The position numbers were made by a program, and so were the translations under genes. From positions 496,001 through 560,000 of the forward strand of contig JANTUC010000004.1 in assembly GCA_026873275.1 (NCBI GenBank): a stretch of DNA of 64,000 nt, written 5' to 3'. The notes under the pieces are model-generated. The model was not told the DNA's origin. It did not search any database and saw only the letters and a list, made by a program, of their open reading frames with translations. Positions 12,064 to 23,947 of the stretch are shown in pieces. Source of the DNA: Pseudopithomyces maydicus (lineage: Eukaryota > Ascomycota > Dothideomycetes > Pleosporales > Didymosphaeriaceae). Positions within the stretch are counted from its first letter, which is position 1. Every line of letters starts with the position of its first letter.

Positions 12064-12422
12064 CTATGAGCCGCCGACGAGGATGTTGTTTACGGGAACT
12101 GCGGGTGCGGTCAGAGAAAGCAAGGGCATGGTGATGGGATGTGGCGTACTGTGGACCAGCTTGACGACGTAGCCAATAACGCCCATGATCAGAAAGCCGA
12201 CACCGACGGCTTGCGAGATCTTGATGAATTCCCGCTGGAGAGAGTCAGCGACGACGCAGAGATTGGGCGAGAGGACGCACCTTGTCTGGCTTGGTGCAGC
12301 GGTTCACGAACTGAAGGCCGTCCTTGACGAACTCCTGGGGCACACTGCGACAGTCAGCGTCCGTGGACATTGCGAGGCGGACAGCGGGCGGCGTACTCGG
12401 CGAGCTCCTTGACCTGGTCCAT
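12064..12422 (-). CDS. sss1: Protein transport protein Sec61 subunit gamma
   Basis: Four small exons on the minus strand, 12397-12422, 12281-12344, 12150-12234 and 12064-12098, encode a 69-residue protein. The exons are too short to show as long frames, but the spliced product is unmistakable. It contains VPQEFVKDGLQFVNRCTKPD, then REFIKISQAVGVGFLIMGVI and GYVVKLVHIPVNNILVGG. It is a tail-anchored single-pass membrane protein. It clamps the two halves of the Sec61 translocon in the ER membrane during co- and post-translational protein import, and it is essential in yeast. Introns are 52, 46 and 51 bases and cut at phases 2, 0 and 1. Length and sequence match the family fully. It is divergent from the RRM gene, with about 940 bases between start codons. 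Confidence 0.95.
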
Positions 12423-13361
12423 GGCGGCGGCGGGGGGATTGCGAGGGATGCGGAGGGTTCTTTTGGGCGGGTGGTGGGAGACGTGTCGGGTCGCGAGGAT
12501 GGGCGCTGGGGCAATTATTCGAGACCATGCACCTGGGGACAGATTGCGGGCGTGAGGGGGCCAAAAGCAGCTAGAGGCCGCCGCGCCAAGCAAAAGCTCC
12601 ACAGCGCAGACACGCCCGACCAGGAGGAGCAGCACCGGGCAGCAGCACTCAGCAGCGACAGCACCGCCAGTGACGCCAGTGAAAGCACCACCACCACCAC
12701 CAGCACAAGCACGAACACGAGCTCGAGCACGCCTCCGAGCCTGCTCTCCCCCTCCCTCCCCCTCGCGCCCTACCCTTCCGCCGACAAAGCATTGCCCTTC
12801 ATCCGCCACCCTTCCCTGCAGCGCGCCCGCCGACTAACCCGCGCCAAACAGGGCTGAAGCCGTCTTGCTGCGACGCGCCCACGGCTCCTCTCCTTCTTCT
12901 GCTCTTCCAGGCTCCACCCCAAAAAGTTCCCCATTAGCACACGGTGAGGGAGGCGGTCGGCGAGGCCTGGTGCGGCTCTGGACACTCACATTTCACGTTT
13001 CTCACTTACACCTTCTGTACCTCTGTACCTTCACTCATCTGCATCTGCCACAGAGGCGGTCAGATTGTCGTGTCTTGCGTTGGCCCTGTATCAGCCTGTC
13101 CAGCAGTCCTGTACGTATCTCCTCTGTTCTGCGCTGCCTGCGCGCGCCCTGTACCGCATCTTCTATCCCCAGCGCTCTGGCCATGCAGCCGCCCGCCTTC
13201 ATGTCAAATAGTCCACTGATAAATCCTTTGCACACAGACCTGCATGTACCTCAGCTGTTAGCTTGTCCGACCAACCCACAGAATTACATCCTTCTCCAAC
13301 TGTTTGCATCCTCATCCTACCCACTTGACGTAGCCCGTTTTCCCCTTCTAACCTTTGCAAA
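12423..13361. other. Divergent promoter region between SSS1 and the RRM gene
   Basis: Both neighbouring genes point away from this stretch, so it holds both promoters and 5' UTRs. It is GC-rich, with a low-complexity part near 12680-12740 (runs of cac and of agcacg-like units) that opens frames on both strands. CT-rich sequence follows towards 13361. The frames overlap each other on opposite strands and show no domain. Confidence 0.55.
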
Positions 13362-14699
13362 ATGGCCGACGAGGACAATTTCGATATAGACATCTACGGC
13401 GATGACTCCACCCAGAACAACTACCAAGACACCGCCGCCGCCCACGACGCGATGCAGTCCGACTCTGCAAATCCCCACACGGATTCCGCCGCCGAAGCTG
13501 CAGGTGCAAAGCCCGAGGGCGCAGAGCCAGCGGACAAACAGGACTATTCTGCCACCGGAGTGAACGGAACCTCCCAGAACGAAGGCGGCACACAGCAAAT
13601 CTCGAGCACCGGCGCGTCCGCCAACAACCAGGCCTTTTTGAAGCAGGCTCCTCAGCAGCAGGGCGTGAAGCGCAAACAAGGTGAGGATGATGACAGACCG
13701 ATGGACCCAGGCGCCACGGCAGCTCTGATGATCAATGACCTCAACTGGTGGATCAGTGAAGAAGACATTCGCGGCTGGGCCAACCAAGGCGGCTGCGAGG
13801 ACGAACTCAATGAAGTCACCTTCAACGAGCATAAAGTTAATGGCAAAAGTAAAGGGTACGCATTACCCCCGTCCCTTGACTCTTGAACTGGTGCTGACGA
13901 ACGTTAAAGCCAGGTCTACGTACAGTTACAGACCCCTCAAGCCGCTACCGCCCTCAAGCATCAGATAGAAGCCCTCTACAAAGACCAGACGCACACGAAG
14001 AAGCCTACGGCAATATTCAACCCACCCCACGTCAATCCTTTCAAGACGCTCCCCAAAGACGTCCCCCAGCGCGATAAGAACCGTGGTGACCGCTCATCCT
14101 CGGGCAACTTTGGAAGTCAAGGTGGGCAGGGTGGCAACTTCAACCGCTTCAACAACCAAAGAGGCAATTTCAATGCCCGAGGTGGAGGCAACATGGGCTT
14201 CCAAAACAACCGCAATTTCTCTGGTCCCTCTGGAAACATGGGTGGCAACATGGGTGGCTACGGTGGCCCTGGCGGTCCCATGAACAATTTTGGCGGTGGT
14301 CCCATGGGTGGAATGAACAACTTTGGCGGCGGCAACTTCAACCGTGGTGGCATGATGGGCGGCATGCGCGGTGGTATGAACAATCGTGGCCGAGGTGGCA
14401 TGGGCATGAACAATATGGGTGGCATGAACATGCCCATGGGAAACAACATGATGGGCATGAACGGTGGAATGGGTATGATGGGGAATAACATGGGTATGAT
14501 GGGCGGAGGTATGGGTAGGTCCAACGATCCCAATTCCGTGCTGTGCGTTGCTAACATCCCTGTTCACATCATAGGCGCAGGCCCTGGTGGTTTCGGCGGA
14601 AATCAAAATCACTTCAACCCAGGTTTCTTCCCACAGAGCCAAAGCGGCAGCGAAGGCAACTGGAATCCACACGGAGCCAAGAGACCCCGTCCAGAGTAG
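13362..14699 (+). CDS. RNA-binding protein with RRM and glycine/methionine-rich tail
   Basis: Exons 13362-13855, 13910-14514 and 14575-14699 encode 407 residues. An acidic, low-complexity N-terminus is followed by one RRM (about residues 120-205). The RRM opens with AALMINDLNWWISEEDIRGW and closes across the first splice with KVNGKSKGQVYVQLQTPQAA. After it comes a long tail of Gly, Asn, Met and Arg (GGMRGGMNNRGRGGMGMNN type), then NWNPHGAKRPRPE. This layout resembles the CPSF6/cleavage-factor-I type of fungal RRM protein, a nuclear factor in pre-mRNA 3' processing. I hold only the RRM assignment firmly. The last intron is 60 bases with no in-frame stop, so its retention would add 20 residues. 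Confidence 0.85.
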
Positions 14700-15731
14700 T
14701 GGCGTTCGTCAAATGCATATTTCCCAACGCCAGAGAAACGGTACCAAGCTTGATAGAACCCTAGCTATACCCAGCTGTGAGGTGTAGGCGACTAAATTCC
14801 TTTCTCCTGTAGGACTACATTTGAGACTTAACCATACCCTTGAAAGGTACGAGGCGTAAAACGGAGCACTTGGCGCTTGGGAAGGGTACAACATGGGGGA
14901 TCTATGCTGGAATGCAACTCATCTTTTTGAACTTTTTCTTTTCCTTCCTCAAATTTCTCCTAACCGTCTTCTAACTTTTCGTCGCTGTTAGATGTTGTTC
15001 AGACGTCGTCGTGTATACCATGTTTGCAGTGACTATCGGCTTTCTTCATGTCGTTGCAACGTTATTTTTGTCTAAGCGGCGATGAAATCACATCGTCGCT
15101 TCCAAAATAGTTTCCATTACGCTAAATAGCGCTTCTAGCAAGTCAGTTACAGGAGATGTGGTATGATTTTTTTACATCCTGATTAATATGTACCAGCCAA
15201 TTGGTAATCCAGCTTCATGGTCCGGTGCTCAAATGTCATGCAATGTATCATGGATATTCAGGAACTAAGGTACATCTGGCCAGGATTCATCGAACCCATG
15301 AACGGCATCGGCCCGCCAGAGCTGCAAGCGACAGCGATGAACCCTGAGTTGCTTGGCGGAAAAATTGAAGCACGTTGCTCATATGGGTTCAAGGGCCGCC
15401 GGGACCTGCAGAATGGTTTCGCGTATGTAGAACTGATTAGGCGAAGGTCGCGACATCCAATCTTTGCACTATGTCGGCTTTGTGAATCCATGCACCTCCG
15501 CAATGTCCTTTGGGTCGCACCTATTGCTAAATTTATCGCAGTTGTGATTGGAGGAAATGCAGCTGTGTTCTCGGAGAAACCAGTGTACGAGAACCGTGGT
15601 ACGTTGGTAGCAATGTAAATCAAGAATGTATAATTCGTAATATGGCCTGTCCGTTGGACATATAGACAGCTATAGACCATACACTCACGATTACACTTGG
15701 TCCTGAGCCCGTAGTCAGTCTGCACGGCAAA
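14700..15731. other. Intergenic, about 1 kb, no gene seen
   Basis: This is the 3' flank of the RRM gene and the promoter of the cellulase gene. Open frames occur on both strands (plus 15217-15618, minus 15258-15854) but they overlap each other and match nothing I know. No repeats or RNA genes are seen. Confidence 0.55.
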
Positions 15732-18335
15732 ATGACAACCAGGGTTGGGTTGTTCGTCTTTGCGGCCCTTGTACAGAGTGTACTTGGTGTCAATGAGCCT
15801 TGGGGGCGGTGTAAGTCTTCTCAGATTGGCACGGTCTACTATTGTGCCACTCAAGCACTTTCGGAAGCACTTTTATTGGAGTGGAATGTTTAGCACTTGG
15901 GATTGATTTTGCCTTGTTCACAAAATATGACTGACATATACAGGTGGCGGCATCGGTTATACCGGCGAGACATCATGCCCATCCGGCTACACGTGCAAGG
16001 TTCAGAATGACTGTAGATATACCCTCTCCTACCACTCGAGCTACATAGTCTGATAGAAACTGTTCAGGGTATTACCAATGTGTCCCCGGAACAGAATCCA
16101 GCGCGTCGATTTCATCCGCGCCAACAAGCTCCGTAGCAACAGTCACGTCCTCACCAACTACCTTTTCCACCGTCTCAACAGCGTCTGCTACATCTGGAGG
16201 AGGCGTAAAATGCACCGGAACCTTTACGCCTGTCTCTGCGTCCTCCTTTGTCCAAAAGATGGACCCAGGATGGAATTTGGGGAACACACTCGACGCTGTT
16301 GAGGATGAAGGAGACTGGAACAATCCTAAAGTAACAGCAGATACGTTTCGCGGTCAGTCTTCACACTTGAATATTGCGATTCTTTGACTGACATATCTTC
16401 TTGTGTGCAACAGATATCAAAGCTTCTGGCTTCAAGGGTGTTCGCTTACCTGTGACATGGGCCTGTGAGTAACGTTGCGTATCGAATGCTCCTGAAGCTA
16501 AGCTATATTGACTCCATACCAGATCATTTTACTTCGGCTTCACCGACATGGAACGTCGATGCCGCGTGGCTACAGCGTGTCTCCGACGTTGTGGACATGA
16601 TCACCAGCGAAGGCTTTTTCACAATTGTCAACGTACACCACGACAGCTGGACCTGGGCTGATGTTTCGGCTTCCGGAGCCAACCTGACCATGATTGAAGA
16701 GAAGTTTTACAGACTGTGGTATCAGATTGGAACAAAGCTGGCATGCAAGGGCAGTCAGGTTGCTTTCGAGCCCATCAATGAACCCCCAGTAAGTACAAGT
16801 CTCAAGGCGGATTGTGTCTTTGCTTGAGGGAAAATACGACCCACAGCCAATCTTCAGAATACTGGATCTTGAGTCACGGAGCAGTATGGATCCACAGCAC
16901 TTATAGCACGACATTGTCCTCCTTGTACTTCCTTACAAGTGTCTCGCTGACTATACAGGGCACTACCGCCGAACATGGCGCTGAGATTAACAAACTCAAC
17001 GGCATTTTCTTGCAGGCCATCAGTGACGCTGGAGGATTCAATGCTAAGAGAGTCGTGACCCTTGTCGGTGTTGGCGAGGATTCTATTAAGACCAGCCAGT
17101 GGTTCAAGCTGCCAGACATCAAGTTCACAAACCCCTATGCGATCCAATTCCATTATTATTCACCATACGACTTTACATTTTCGGCTTGGGGAAAGACAAC
17201 TTGGGGCTCAGATGCCGACAAGGTGGGTCGCTCCGATCTGCTGCTCTGTTTGAGCTGCTGATTGCTGACTCAAATCGTCATATTCTAGGCTGCTCTCGAC
17301 GCCGATTTCGCGGCCATACGGGGCAACTTTACTGATGTACCACGTACGTGACGTATTCATACCGAGTGAGAGTGTTCAAGCTGACATGCCAACCCCCAAT
17401 GTAGTCATAATTGGCGAATGGGACGCGAGTCCTGTTGCAACTGAGACAGCCGCACGCTGGCGGTATTTCGACTTTTTGATCAAAACCGCACCCAAGTACA
17501 ACATCGCAACGGTCCTTTGGGATAACGGTGCCGATCATCTTGACCGAGCGACCCATCAATGGCGAGATCCAACCGCCCTTGCTCTTATCACAAACACTAC
17601 AGCTGGAAAGGCGAACAGTCTGCCAGACAGCACTACTGATGGATCCGCAACCACCCAATTCTCCTCTGCATACGTTTACCACAAAGTCAACGACTCAGTC
17701 ACGGACGCAGTGCTCCCGTACCTCTTCAATGGAAATACGCTCTCCAGCATCAAGAACACGAAGACAGGCGCTCTCCTTACCAAAGGAACCGATTATTCCA
17801 GCGATTCCTCCGCCATCACGCTGACATCCAAGTTCTTGAAAACAGTGCTAACCTCCACGACGACCGGATCTCTCGCCAACCTCACCTTGACTTTCTCGTC
17901 CGGTGTCCCCACCACCGTTGACATCTTGCAGTACGCCACACCGGTCTTGGGGTCCACATCCGCAAAACTGCCTGCCACATCGGCGGACTTCCGAATCCCG
18001 ATCACGTGGAAAGGTCAGAACCGTACGTACCACCCGTTCCCAGACGATACGAGCCTATTTTAGCTAACTCTCTACCCCGTCGTCTAGGCCCCGCAGCGGT
18101 ACGAGCCTTGGAAAGCGATGGCACCATTCTATTTGACGATTGGACTCAGTACTTGGGACCTTTACAGCAAGGGCGGATGACGTACTCGGGACAGTGGGAT
18201 TGGGATGCTAACAGTGTGATTCTGAAGGCAGCCGTGTTGGACGCGGTGAGAAGTGCAGGCAAAGACACCACTTTCACCATCGACTTTTATCCACGCGAGC
18301 CATCAAACTCCGTTAATTTCACATTGACCGTATGA
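15732..18335 (+). CDS. Secreted modular cellulase: CBM1, GH5, X2, CBM46
   Basis: Nine exons (15732-15810, 15944-16012, 16068-16352, 16414-16464, 16523-16788, 16959-17222, 17289-17343, 17405-18022, 18088-18335) encode 644 residues. A signal peptide (MTTRVGLFVFAALVQSVLG) comes first. A fungal CBM1 with four Cys and aromatic binding residues follows (WGRCGGIGYTG, then WYYQC). After a Ser/Thr linker comes a GH5 catalytic domain with NVHHD, acid/base E248 in FEPINEP and nucleophile E361 in IIGEWD. The C-terminal part (about 455-644) reads as an X2 Ig-like module, with ITLTSKFLKTVL, and a CBM46-type module, with LFDDWTQYLGPLQQG and FTIDFYP. Enzymes with this GH5-X2-CBM46 order cut beta-1,4-glucan or xyloglucan. 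Two introns, 133 and 170 bases, are long for this window. Domain order is confident, exact substrate is not. Confidence 0.85.
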
Positions 18336-18637
18336 GATTGGCCGACATGTTGATAAAGTACAAACAAGTAGCAGCTCTAGAATGGAATAAAATTGTACAG
18401 GGTAATATTTCACACTGTACTTAGAACCTTTGCGGATTTGCAGCCAAATAGAAGGACTGGCAACCAAAGCAGTGGAAATAAGAAAAAAAAACACAACACA
18501 ATCTTACAGCCAAGATAGTGGTAAAGATGCGCAAGAAGGCTATGTGGCTTGGATAAAGCACTGAGGAATTACCATCCGGTGTCCAACGGTATATCAAACA
18601 ATCCCAGGGATCCACCAAATCAATGACCGCACACCTT
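18336..18637. other. Intergenic between convergent genes
   Basis: This is an AT-rich spacer between the cellulase stop (+) and the SLA2 stop (-), presumably holding both 3' UTRs. Nothing else is seen. Confidence 0.6.
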
Positions 18638-21600
18638 TTACTCTTCAAGATACGACAACTTCCGCATCTCACCCAGTCTTGTCCTGGCTTGTGCCAGAGA
18701 ATTTTCGAGTTGTAATATCTCGACCTGTGTATTATGATAAGCATGCGTTTCATCTGAGTTAAGAATGGGGATTGAACGAACCTGTTGCTCCATCTGTCGC
18801 ACTTTGAATTCATGATCGCTGAGCTTGGTGTAGTCTACAGCTTCACCTTCGTCCCTGTTCTTCTGTGCAATGATATCTTGCACTTGTCTGACCAGTGCAC
18901 GGCAGGCACTCGTGACCGCCTTAGATGCGTTCTCCAACCGGTCTTGTGTTTTGCTCATGAAGCTAGCCTTGACACGGCTTGCAGCTACAAGCTGTGCGGT
19001 CGAAGCAGCTACATCATTGGATGCTACGATGAGCTGCTCGGGTGAATTGCGACCGGAGATGACACCATCAGCGGTCTCGATCAGCGTGTTCGTAGAAGAA
19101 GCAACAGCCTTGGCAGCGCTAATAAGTCCTTCTGTCCAGCGGTTGTGCTTCTTGTAGAACTGGGTGCGAGTCATGCTGCCTTTGCCCTCCCGAACAATCT
19201 CCTTTTGGGATTCAGTAGCCGCTTTGATGAGCTGAGCAATGGCATTTGTCACAGCAATGGCAGCCTCCAAAATCGAGTCATGAATCTTGAGTTCGTACGT
19301 TGAAAACTGGTCTCGTGGCTTGTTCTTTAACTTTGTCAAGCGTTCAACTGCAGCGTCGATAGCGTTGGCAGCCTTGGTCAATTCGTTTTCGACCAATTCG
19401 CCAAGGTCCCCGGAAGCATTTGTGATCTTGCTCTTTGGGGCAAATGCATCTGCGAGCTTCGACAGGCTCTGGAGATTGCGAAGAACTTCAGCATTGTTGT
19501 TCACAACCACGTTGATTTTGCCTTCCGTATCGGTATCATACAGGCGCACAGACTGAACGTTGCGGAAGAACTTGACCGTAGCTGTGGCAGATTGTCGCGC
19601 AGCGTTGACCAAAGCGTCTGCTTTGTTCTCGTCAGACGCAAATCTAGTGAGACCTTTGGTGTCGGTCAGGACATCCCCAATTGCACCAGCAAATGCGTTG
19701 ACTGTCTTAATTACTTCAGCGTGAGTAGCGTTTGGCCCATCCGCAATGAACCCATTAAAGGCTGTAGCAAAATCCATGGCACATGTTGAGGCCTTTTCAA
19801 TTTGCGAGAGCACGAAAGCTCCAGAGGCATTCTGGTTACCGGCATGCATAGATGAATCTAGCTCGTACAAAGCGTCGTCAACCCGCTGGACTCCGCTCTG
19901 AAGTACCGAGTCGATGATATCGTTGATTTTTTGCAGGCTGTCTTGAATGAGCGTGTCGATGTGACCATCCAAGACATTTTCGTTAGCGTTCTGGTTCAAT
20001 TTGAGATCATTGAGTTCAAGGAGTGTCTGGTCCATGCCTGCTCGGAAGATTTCCAACTCCTCCTCCTTCTCACGCAATTGGCGCTCGAGATCAGAATCAC
20101 CGTCGCGGTATTTCATTTGAGCATCATCCAAGGCACGAGTCTTGTTACGTAGCGCCTCCTCAAGATCTGCAATCTCCCGGTTGTGTCTCGACAGCATAGC
20201 CGACAGCTCGGACCCTTTGCCTCGTTCTGCGTTCTCGGCCTTTTCCAGAGCAAATCGAAGCTCGCGTTTAAGCTTCTCCAGTTCGTCTTTATGGCCACCG
20301 CTGCTACGGTCTTTATCCAACAATGCTCGATCACGCTCACGAATCATATCGGCAAGTTCGAGGTTCTTCGTTTTCAGCTCGCGTTGCAGTTTGTCTCGTG
20401 CATCGATGGCCTCCTGTGCAGAATTGGCTTTCAGTTGAACAGATTTGAACTTCTGGAGGAGCTGAAGATGCTCGTGTCGCAGCTGCGAGTACAATTTGGC
20501 TAGAGATTCATATTTTGATCTCCACGTGTTCAGCTGTTCTTGAAGCGCCCGAATCTGGTCATCTCGTGAACCCATTTGCTGTTGGAAGTTCTGGTTCATC
20601 TGCTGTATTTCACCCTCCAAAGCTTTCATCCTTTGATCGTACTGTTGGAGCATAAGTTGATCACGCTCGTACTGTGCACGCGCATTGAGATTCTCTCGTT
20701 CAAGATCGGCGAGACGCCCCTGGGTTTGCTGCTGGTACTGTTCACGCAGTAGTTGCTCTTGTGCTAAGCGAGCTTGTTCTGCCTGCAGTCGCTGCTGTTC
20801 CTCGAAATCCTGTTGCGCGCGTAACTGTGCTTCCTGCTGTTGCCGTTGTGCTGCTTCCCATTGCTCTTGCAATCGTCTCTGTTCGGCCTCATACTCCTCC
20901 TGCTGCCGTTTCTGATCATTTTTCCAAAACTCGTTTATGGGCTCGGGGTCGACTGGTGTCGCGCGAGCAGCGGCCGGGGCCGGGTCTTCGGCGGGTTTGG
21001 GTCGTGCAGGCAGTGCGGGTGCTTGTTCATCGTCGGAGAGTAGGTTCGGCGGATCTTGCGGCAGTTTAGGCACAGTGATCAAGCTGGTGAGATACCTCAA
21101 ATTGGAGCACTCGTAGTAGAACTTTACTAGACGGTAATGTTGCGCATCGTACCTGCCGCGCAAAGGCGACAGAGCCTCGTCATCGCCAAGGGCTGCAGAA
21201 GTCAGTATGCTGAAGAAGACTCGGCTATAATCGCACTCACTTGTGTGCATGGCCCGGAGCATGCTTGTGATGAACTTGTAAATGCCATAACTCTCTTGTA
21301 CAAGGGGCACAAGGGCAGAGATGCGACATTCGTTATTGTTGGCGCTTCGGAAATGGGAGAAGATGAGCTTTTGGAACTGATCTATCTGGTCTTGCAGTGT
21401 CATCAGGTCTGAGATGGTTTCATAGCCCTCGTTGGGGTCGTTGATTGACTTGAGACTGATGTACTCTTCATACTCGAAGGTGCCTGGGTGGTTGTTAGCC
21501 CCAGCGATGGCGGTCGGCATGCGCAACAAGCTCACCGTTGAACTCCGGGTGTTGTCGGTGGAAAGAGAGCTTGGCGCGGAGGTAGTAGACGTATTCGCTG

Positions 21601-22111
21601 ATGAGACGTCCATAGCCTTTCAATCCGTCTCCGCCGCCAGTGGCTCGCTGCAAGCTGTCGAGCCATTGAGCGTTGGCCTGTGCCTCCTTGAGGACTACGG
21701 GGTGGCCTTCTTGCAGGACCTTGTGGACGGTGATGAGGGCCTTGAAGGTCTGGACCTCGTCGGCCATGATGGGTTGGCTGTGGCCTTGGTCAGCACAGCA
21801 AGAGCCGTGGGCGGGCGGACGCACACTTTCATGCCCTGCCAGAACGAGGCCGAGCTCTTGTGGTCCCATGTGTAGACGATGCAGCTGCGAACATGCTTGC
21901 CTGCGGCAGAGTGAGCTTGGGTAGGGACGGAAGGGCGGCTAGGAGGCATGCGTACGTTTGGGAGCCGTCTCCTCGATGCTCGTGGCCTTGCGGATGTTGA
22001 TGGCAAGGTCCGACTCCTGCCTGTGGTTGTGGTGAGCGGGCGGCATGGTGCAGGCAAGGCGCCTTCTTACTTTCCCATATCCACATTGCGCGAGGACCCG
22101 TAGAGCGACAT
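18638..22111 (-). CDS. sla2: Endocytic adaptor SLA2/END4 (HIP1R homologue)
   Basis: Seven exons on the minus strand (22071-22111, 21956-22020, 21825-21900, 21536-21777, 21241-21483, 18782-21192, 18638-18724) encode 1054 residues. The N-terminal ANTH domain (about 1-280) starts MSLYGSSRNV and continues QESDLAINIRKATSIEE, then HVRSCIVYTWDHKSSASFW. It binds phosphoinositides and clathrin-coat partners. A Pro/Ala-rich spacer and a long Gln/Glu-rich coiled coil (about 320-640) follow. A C-terminal THATCH/I-LWEQ actin-binding domain ends in ARTRLGEMRKLSYLEE. The protein links clathrin-coated pits to cortical actin during endocytosis and polar growth. The last intron (18725-18781, 57 bases) has no in-frame stop. 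The small 5' exons were fixed by family sequence and splice phase. Identification is secure. Confidence 0.95.
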
Positions 22112-22543
22112 GGTGCTCGGGAGGGAAGTCAGGGCACCTGGTGCTGCTGGTGCTCCTGGGACGGCGTGAGGGCTCGGGGGCGGGGGGCGGCTGGAGGCAG
22201 CACCTGCGTACAAGGCGCTGGGAGGGAGGCGGAGGTGGTGGCAGGCCTGGCGGTCCGATAGTTCAACTATGTATAACCTGCAATCCTATGGGGGCCCCCC
22301 GAATGACGAACCCTCGAAGCTCTGGCCTCTTCCTTGGCGCGCGGCGCACGCGCAATGCAGGCTCCACTGAGTTGGCACCACCAAGGGGCTGCGTAATCGA
22401 CTCAAGGCTGCCATATCCGCAGACCGATCACATCATCCATGCTACTCTACTGTATGTCACTTTACATGTTGTCCGTTGATTCAAACGTCTATTTGCTGCC
22501 CCGGATGCATGCTCGAGCTGGACCCTTCCCGACCACGCCACCA
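22112..22543. other. Intergenic: SLA2 promoter and SLU7 3' flank
   Basis: Both flanking genes are on the minus strand. The stretch holds a G-rich part on the plus strand at about 22150-22250 (several runs of three or more G) within the SLA2 upstream region. No coding signal is seen. Confidence 0.55.
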
Positions 22544-23947
22544 CTACACAGCTCCTTGCTGCCCCAGGTAACTCGCCATGGGATCTGCTGCCAACTGTTT
22601 CTTGCGCCGATACTCCTCCATCTCCGCCTCCGTGACGTCTCCTGTCATCTCTTCCAGTCTTCTTTTCCGCGTGTCTTCCCGCCGTGTCTTGGCCTCGGCA
22701 CCATCGTCCGTTGTCTGTGCTGCCGTCATGGCACTCTCCTCCGCGCCTGGCACGTCTGCGCCTAAGCGCATGCGCTCGGCGGCCTCAAATGCATCCTTGC
22801 CCGCTGAGCCTGTGCAGTACGAATTTTTGACAGTTGAGTGGCAGCATGCATACCCCCAACTGAAGTTTGCCCACCAGCTGCCCCATACACTCTGGTGGTT
22901 GTTGATGTATACATCTTCGGCGTATTTGGATTTGGCTTTGACCTTGGGTGCACCTTTGAGACGCCCCCGTTCATCGTACTCAACATATCTTTCGTTCTCG
23001 GTGACGCCGCTCTTGCGAAGCGTGTCATCGTTAAACTTATCCTGGCCTCCATACTTGTCCAGGAGGGCCTTCTTCCGAGCTGTTCTTGCTTCTTCGGCCT
23101 CCTCCAGCTCTTTCTTCCTCATAATTTCTCCAGATGTAGGGTTTGCTTGCAAGTGTATCTTGTCTCGACCGCCCCGCTCTTGTGTCTCCCATGCATATCG
23201 CTGAGCCTTTTCGAATTCGGCCGCATCGCCAGATGCCTTCATGAATCCCTCTTCTGCGACCAGCTGCGCAGCGTTATCTGCCGTTGCGCCCGTGTCTACC
23301 ATGGATCGTGTTTTTGGATCGTATTTGGCGGAATCCAAATCTAGATTCAAGAGATACTTGGCCGTATCTTCTCGTAGGCGCAGATTCCGGGTCGATGTAG
23401 CTTGCTTCCTCCCCATGTCGGTCTCGGCGTCGTATCTGTCCCCTTCGTCTTCCTGCTCGTCGCCAGGTTCGCCATCTCCCTTTGCGGCATCTTTGGCCTT
23501 CTTGCGCATCTCTTCAAGCTCGTTGAACTCGTCTATGACCTGGGTGTAGTCGGCGGCGTCGTAGCCGTTCCAGCGGTCGCGCTTCGCATCCCAGCCCAGC
23601 TGCACATCCTGGACGGCCTCATCGGCCTCGATATTCTTGCCCGTAAACTTTGCACCTGTCTTGCGCGGGCGGCTCAAGCAGTCCTTCTTCTTGTGTGTCA
23701 TGGCTCCGCAGTTCTCGCACGCGCCCTTGCGATATTTTGTGGCGGCAGGCGCAAGCTTCTTGCCGCGATCGTACCATTTTGAATCCTGCTCCTGCTTCTG
23801 GAGGCGCTGATGCTCGAGATAATCGCTGTCTTCGCCTGTCTCGTCGACGGCATAGAAGGGCTTCTTGGAGATGAAGGACGGGATGTACTCGTTGCGTTCC
23901 TTGGCTGCGGCCGAGACGTCGGGCTTGCGTGGTTGAGCGGGCGGCAT
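22544..23947 (-). CDS. slu7: Pre-mRNA splicing factor SLU7
   Basis: A single exon encodes 467 residues. The N-terminal part has RKPDVSAAAKERNEYIPSFI. A zinc knuckle of form C-x2-C-x4-H-x4-C follows at C77, C80, H85 and C90, preceded by KYRKGA. The conserved DVQLGWDAKRDRWNGYD segment and a helical, charged C-terminal half with MRKKELEEAEEARTARKKAL complete the protein. Slu7 acts at the second catalytic step of splicing and helps select the 3' splice site. Its presence fits the intron-rich style of the window. It is divergent from REV3, with 260 bases between the two ATGs. Length and motifs match the family. Confidence 0.95.
   Translation of the reverse strand: MPPAQPRKPDVSAAAKERNEYIPSFISKKPFYAVDETGEDSDYLEHQRLQKQEQDSKWYDRGKKLAPAATKYRKGACENCGAMTHKKKDCLSRPRKTGAKFTGKNIEADEAVQDVQLGWDAKRDRWNGYDAADYTQVIDEFNELEEMRKKAKDAAKGDGEPGDEQEDEGDRYDAETDMGRKQATSTRNLRLREDTAKYLLNLDLDSAKYDPKTRSMVDTGATADNAAQLVAEEGFMKASGDAAEFEKAQRYAWETQERGGRDKIHLQANPTSGEIMRKKELEEAEEARTARKKALLDKYGGQDKFNDDTLRKSGVTENERYVEYDERGRLKGAPKVKAKSKYAEDVYINNHQSVWGSWWANFSWGYACCHSTVKNSYCTGSAGKDAFEAAERMRLGADVPGAEESAMTAAQTTDDGAEAKTRREDTRKRRLEEMTGDVTEAEMEEYRRKKQLAADPMASYLGQQGAV

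Noticed and set aside
12324..12857. Plus-strand frame opposite SSS1 and its promoter
   Set aside because: It runs across the exons and introns of the clearly identified SSS1 gene and a low-complexity region.
15258..15854. Minus-strand frame of about 198 codons upstream of the cellulase
   Set aside because: It overlaps the cellulase signal-peptide exon on the other strand and shows no family features.
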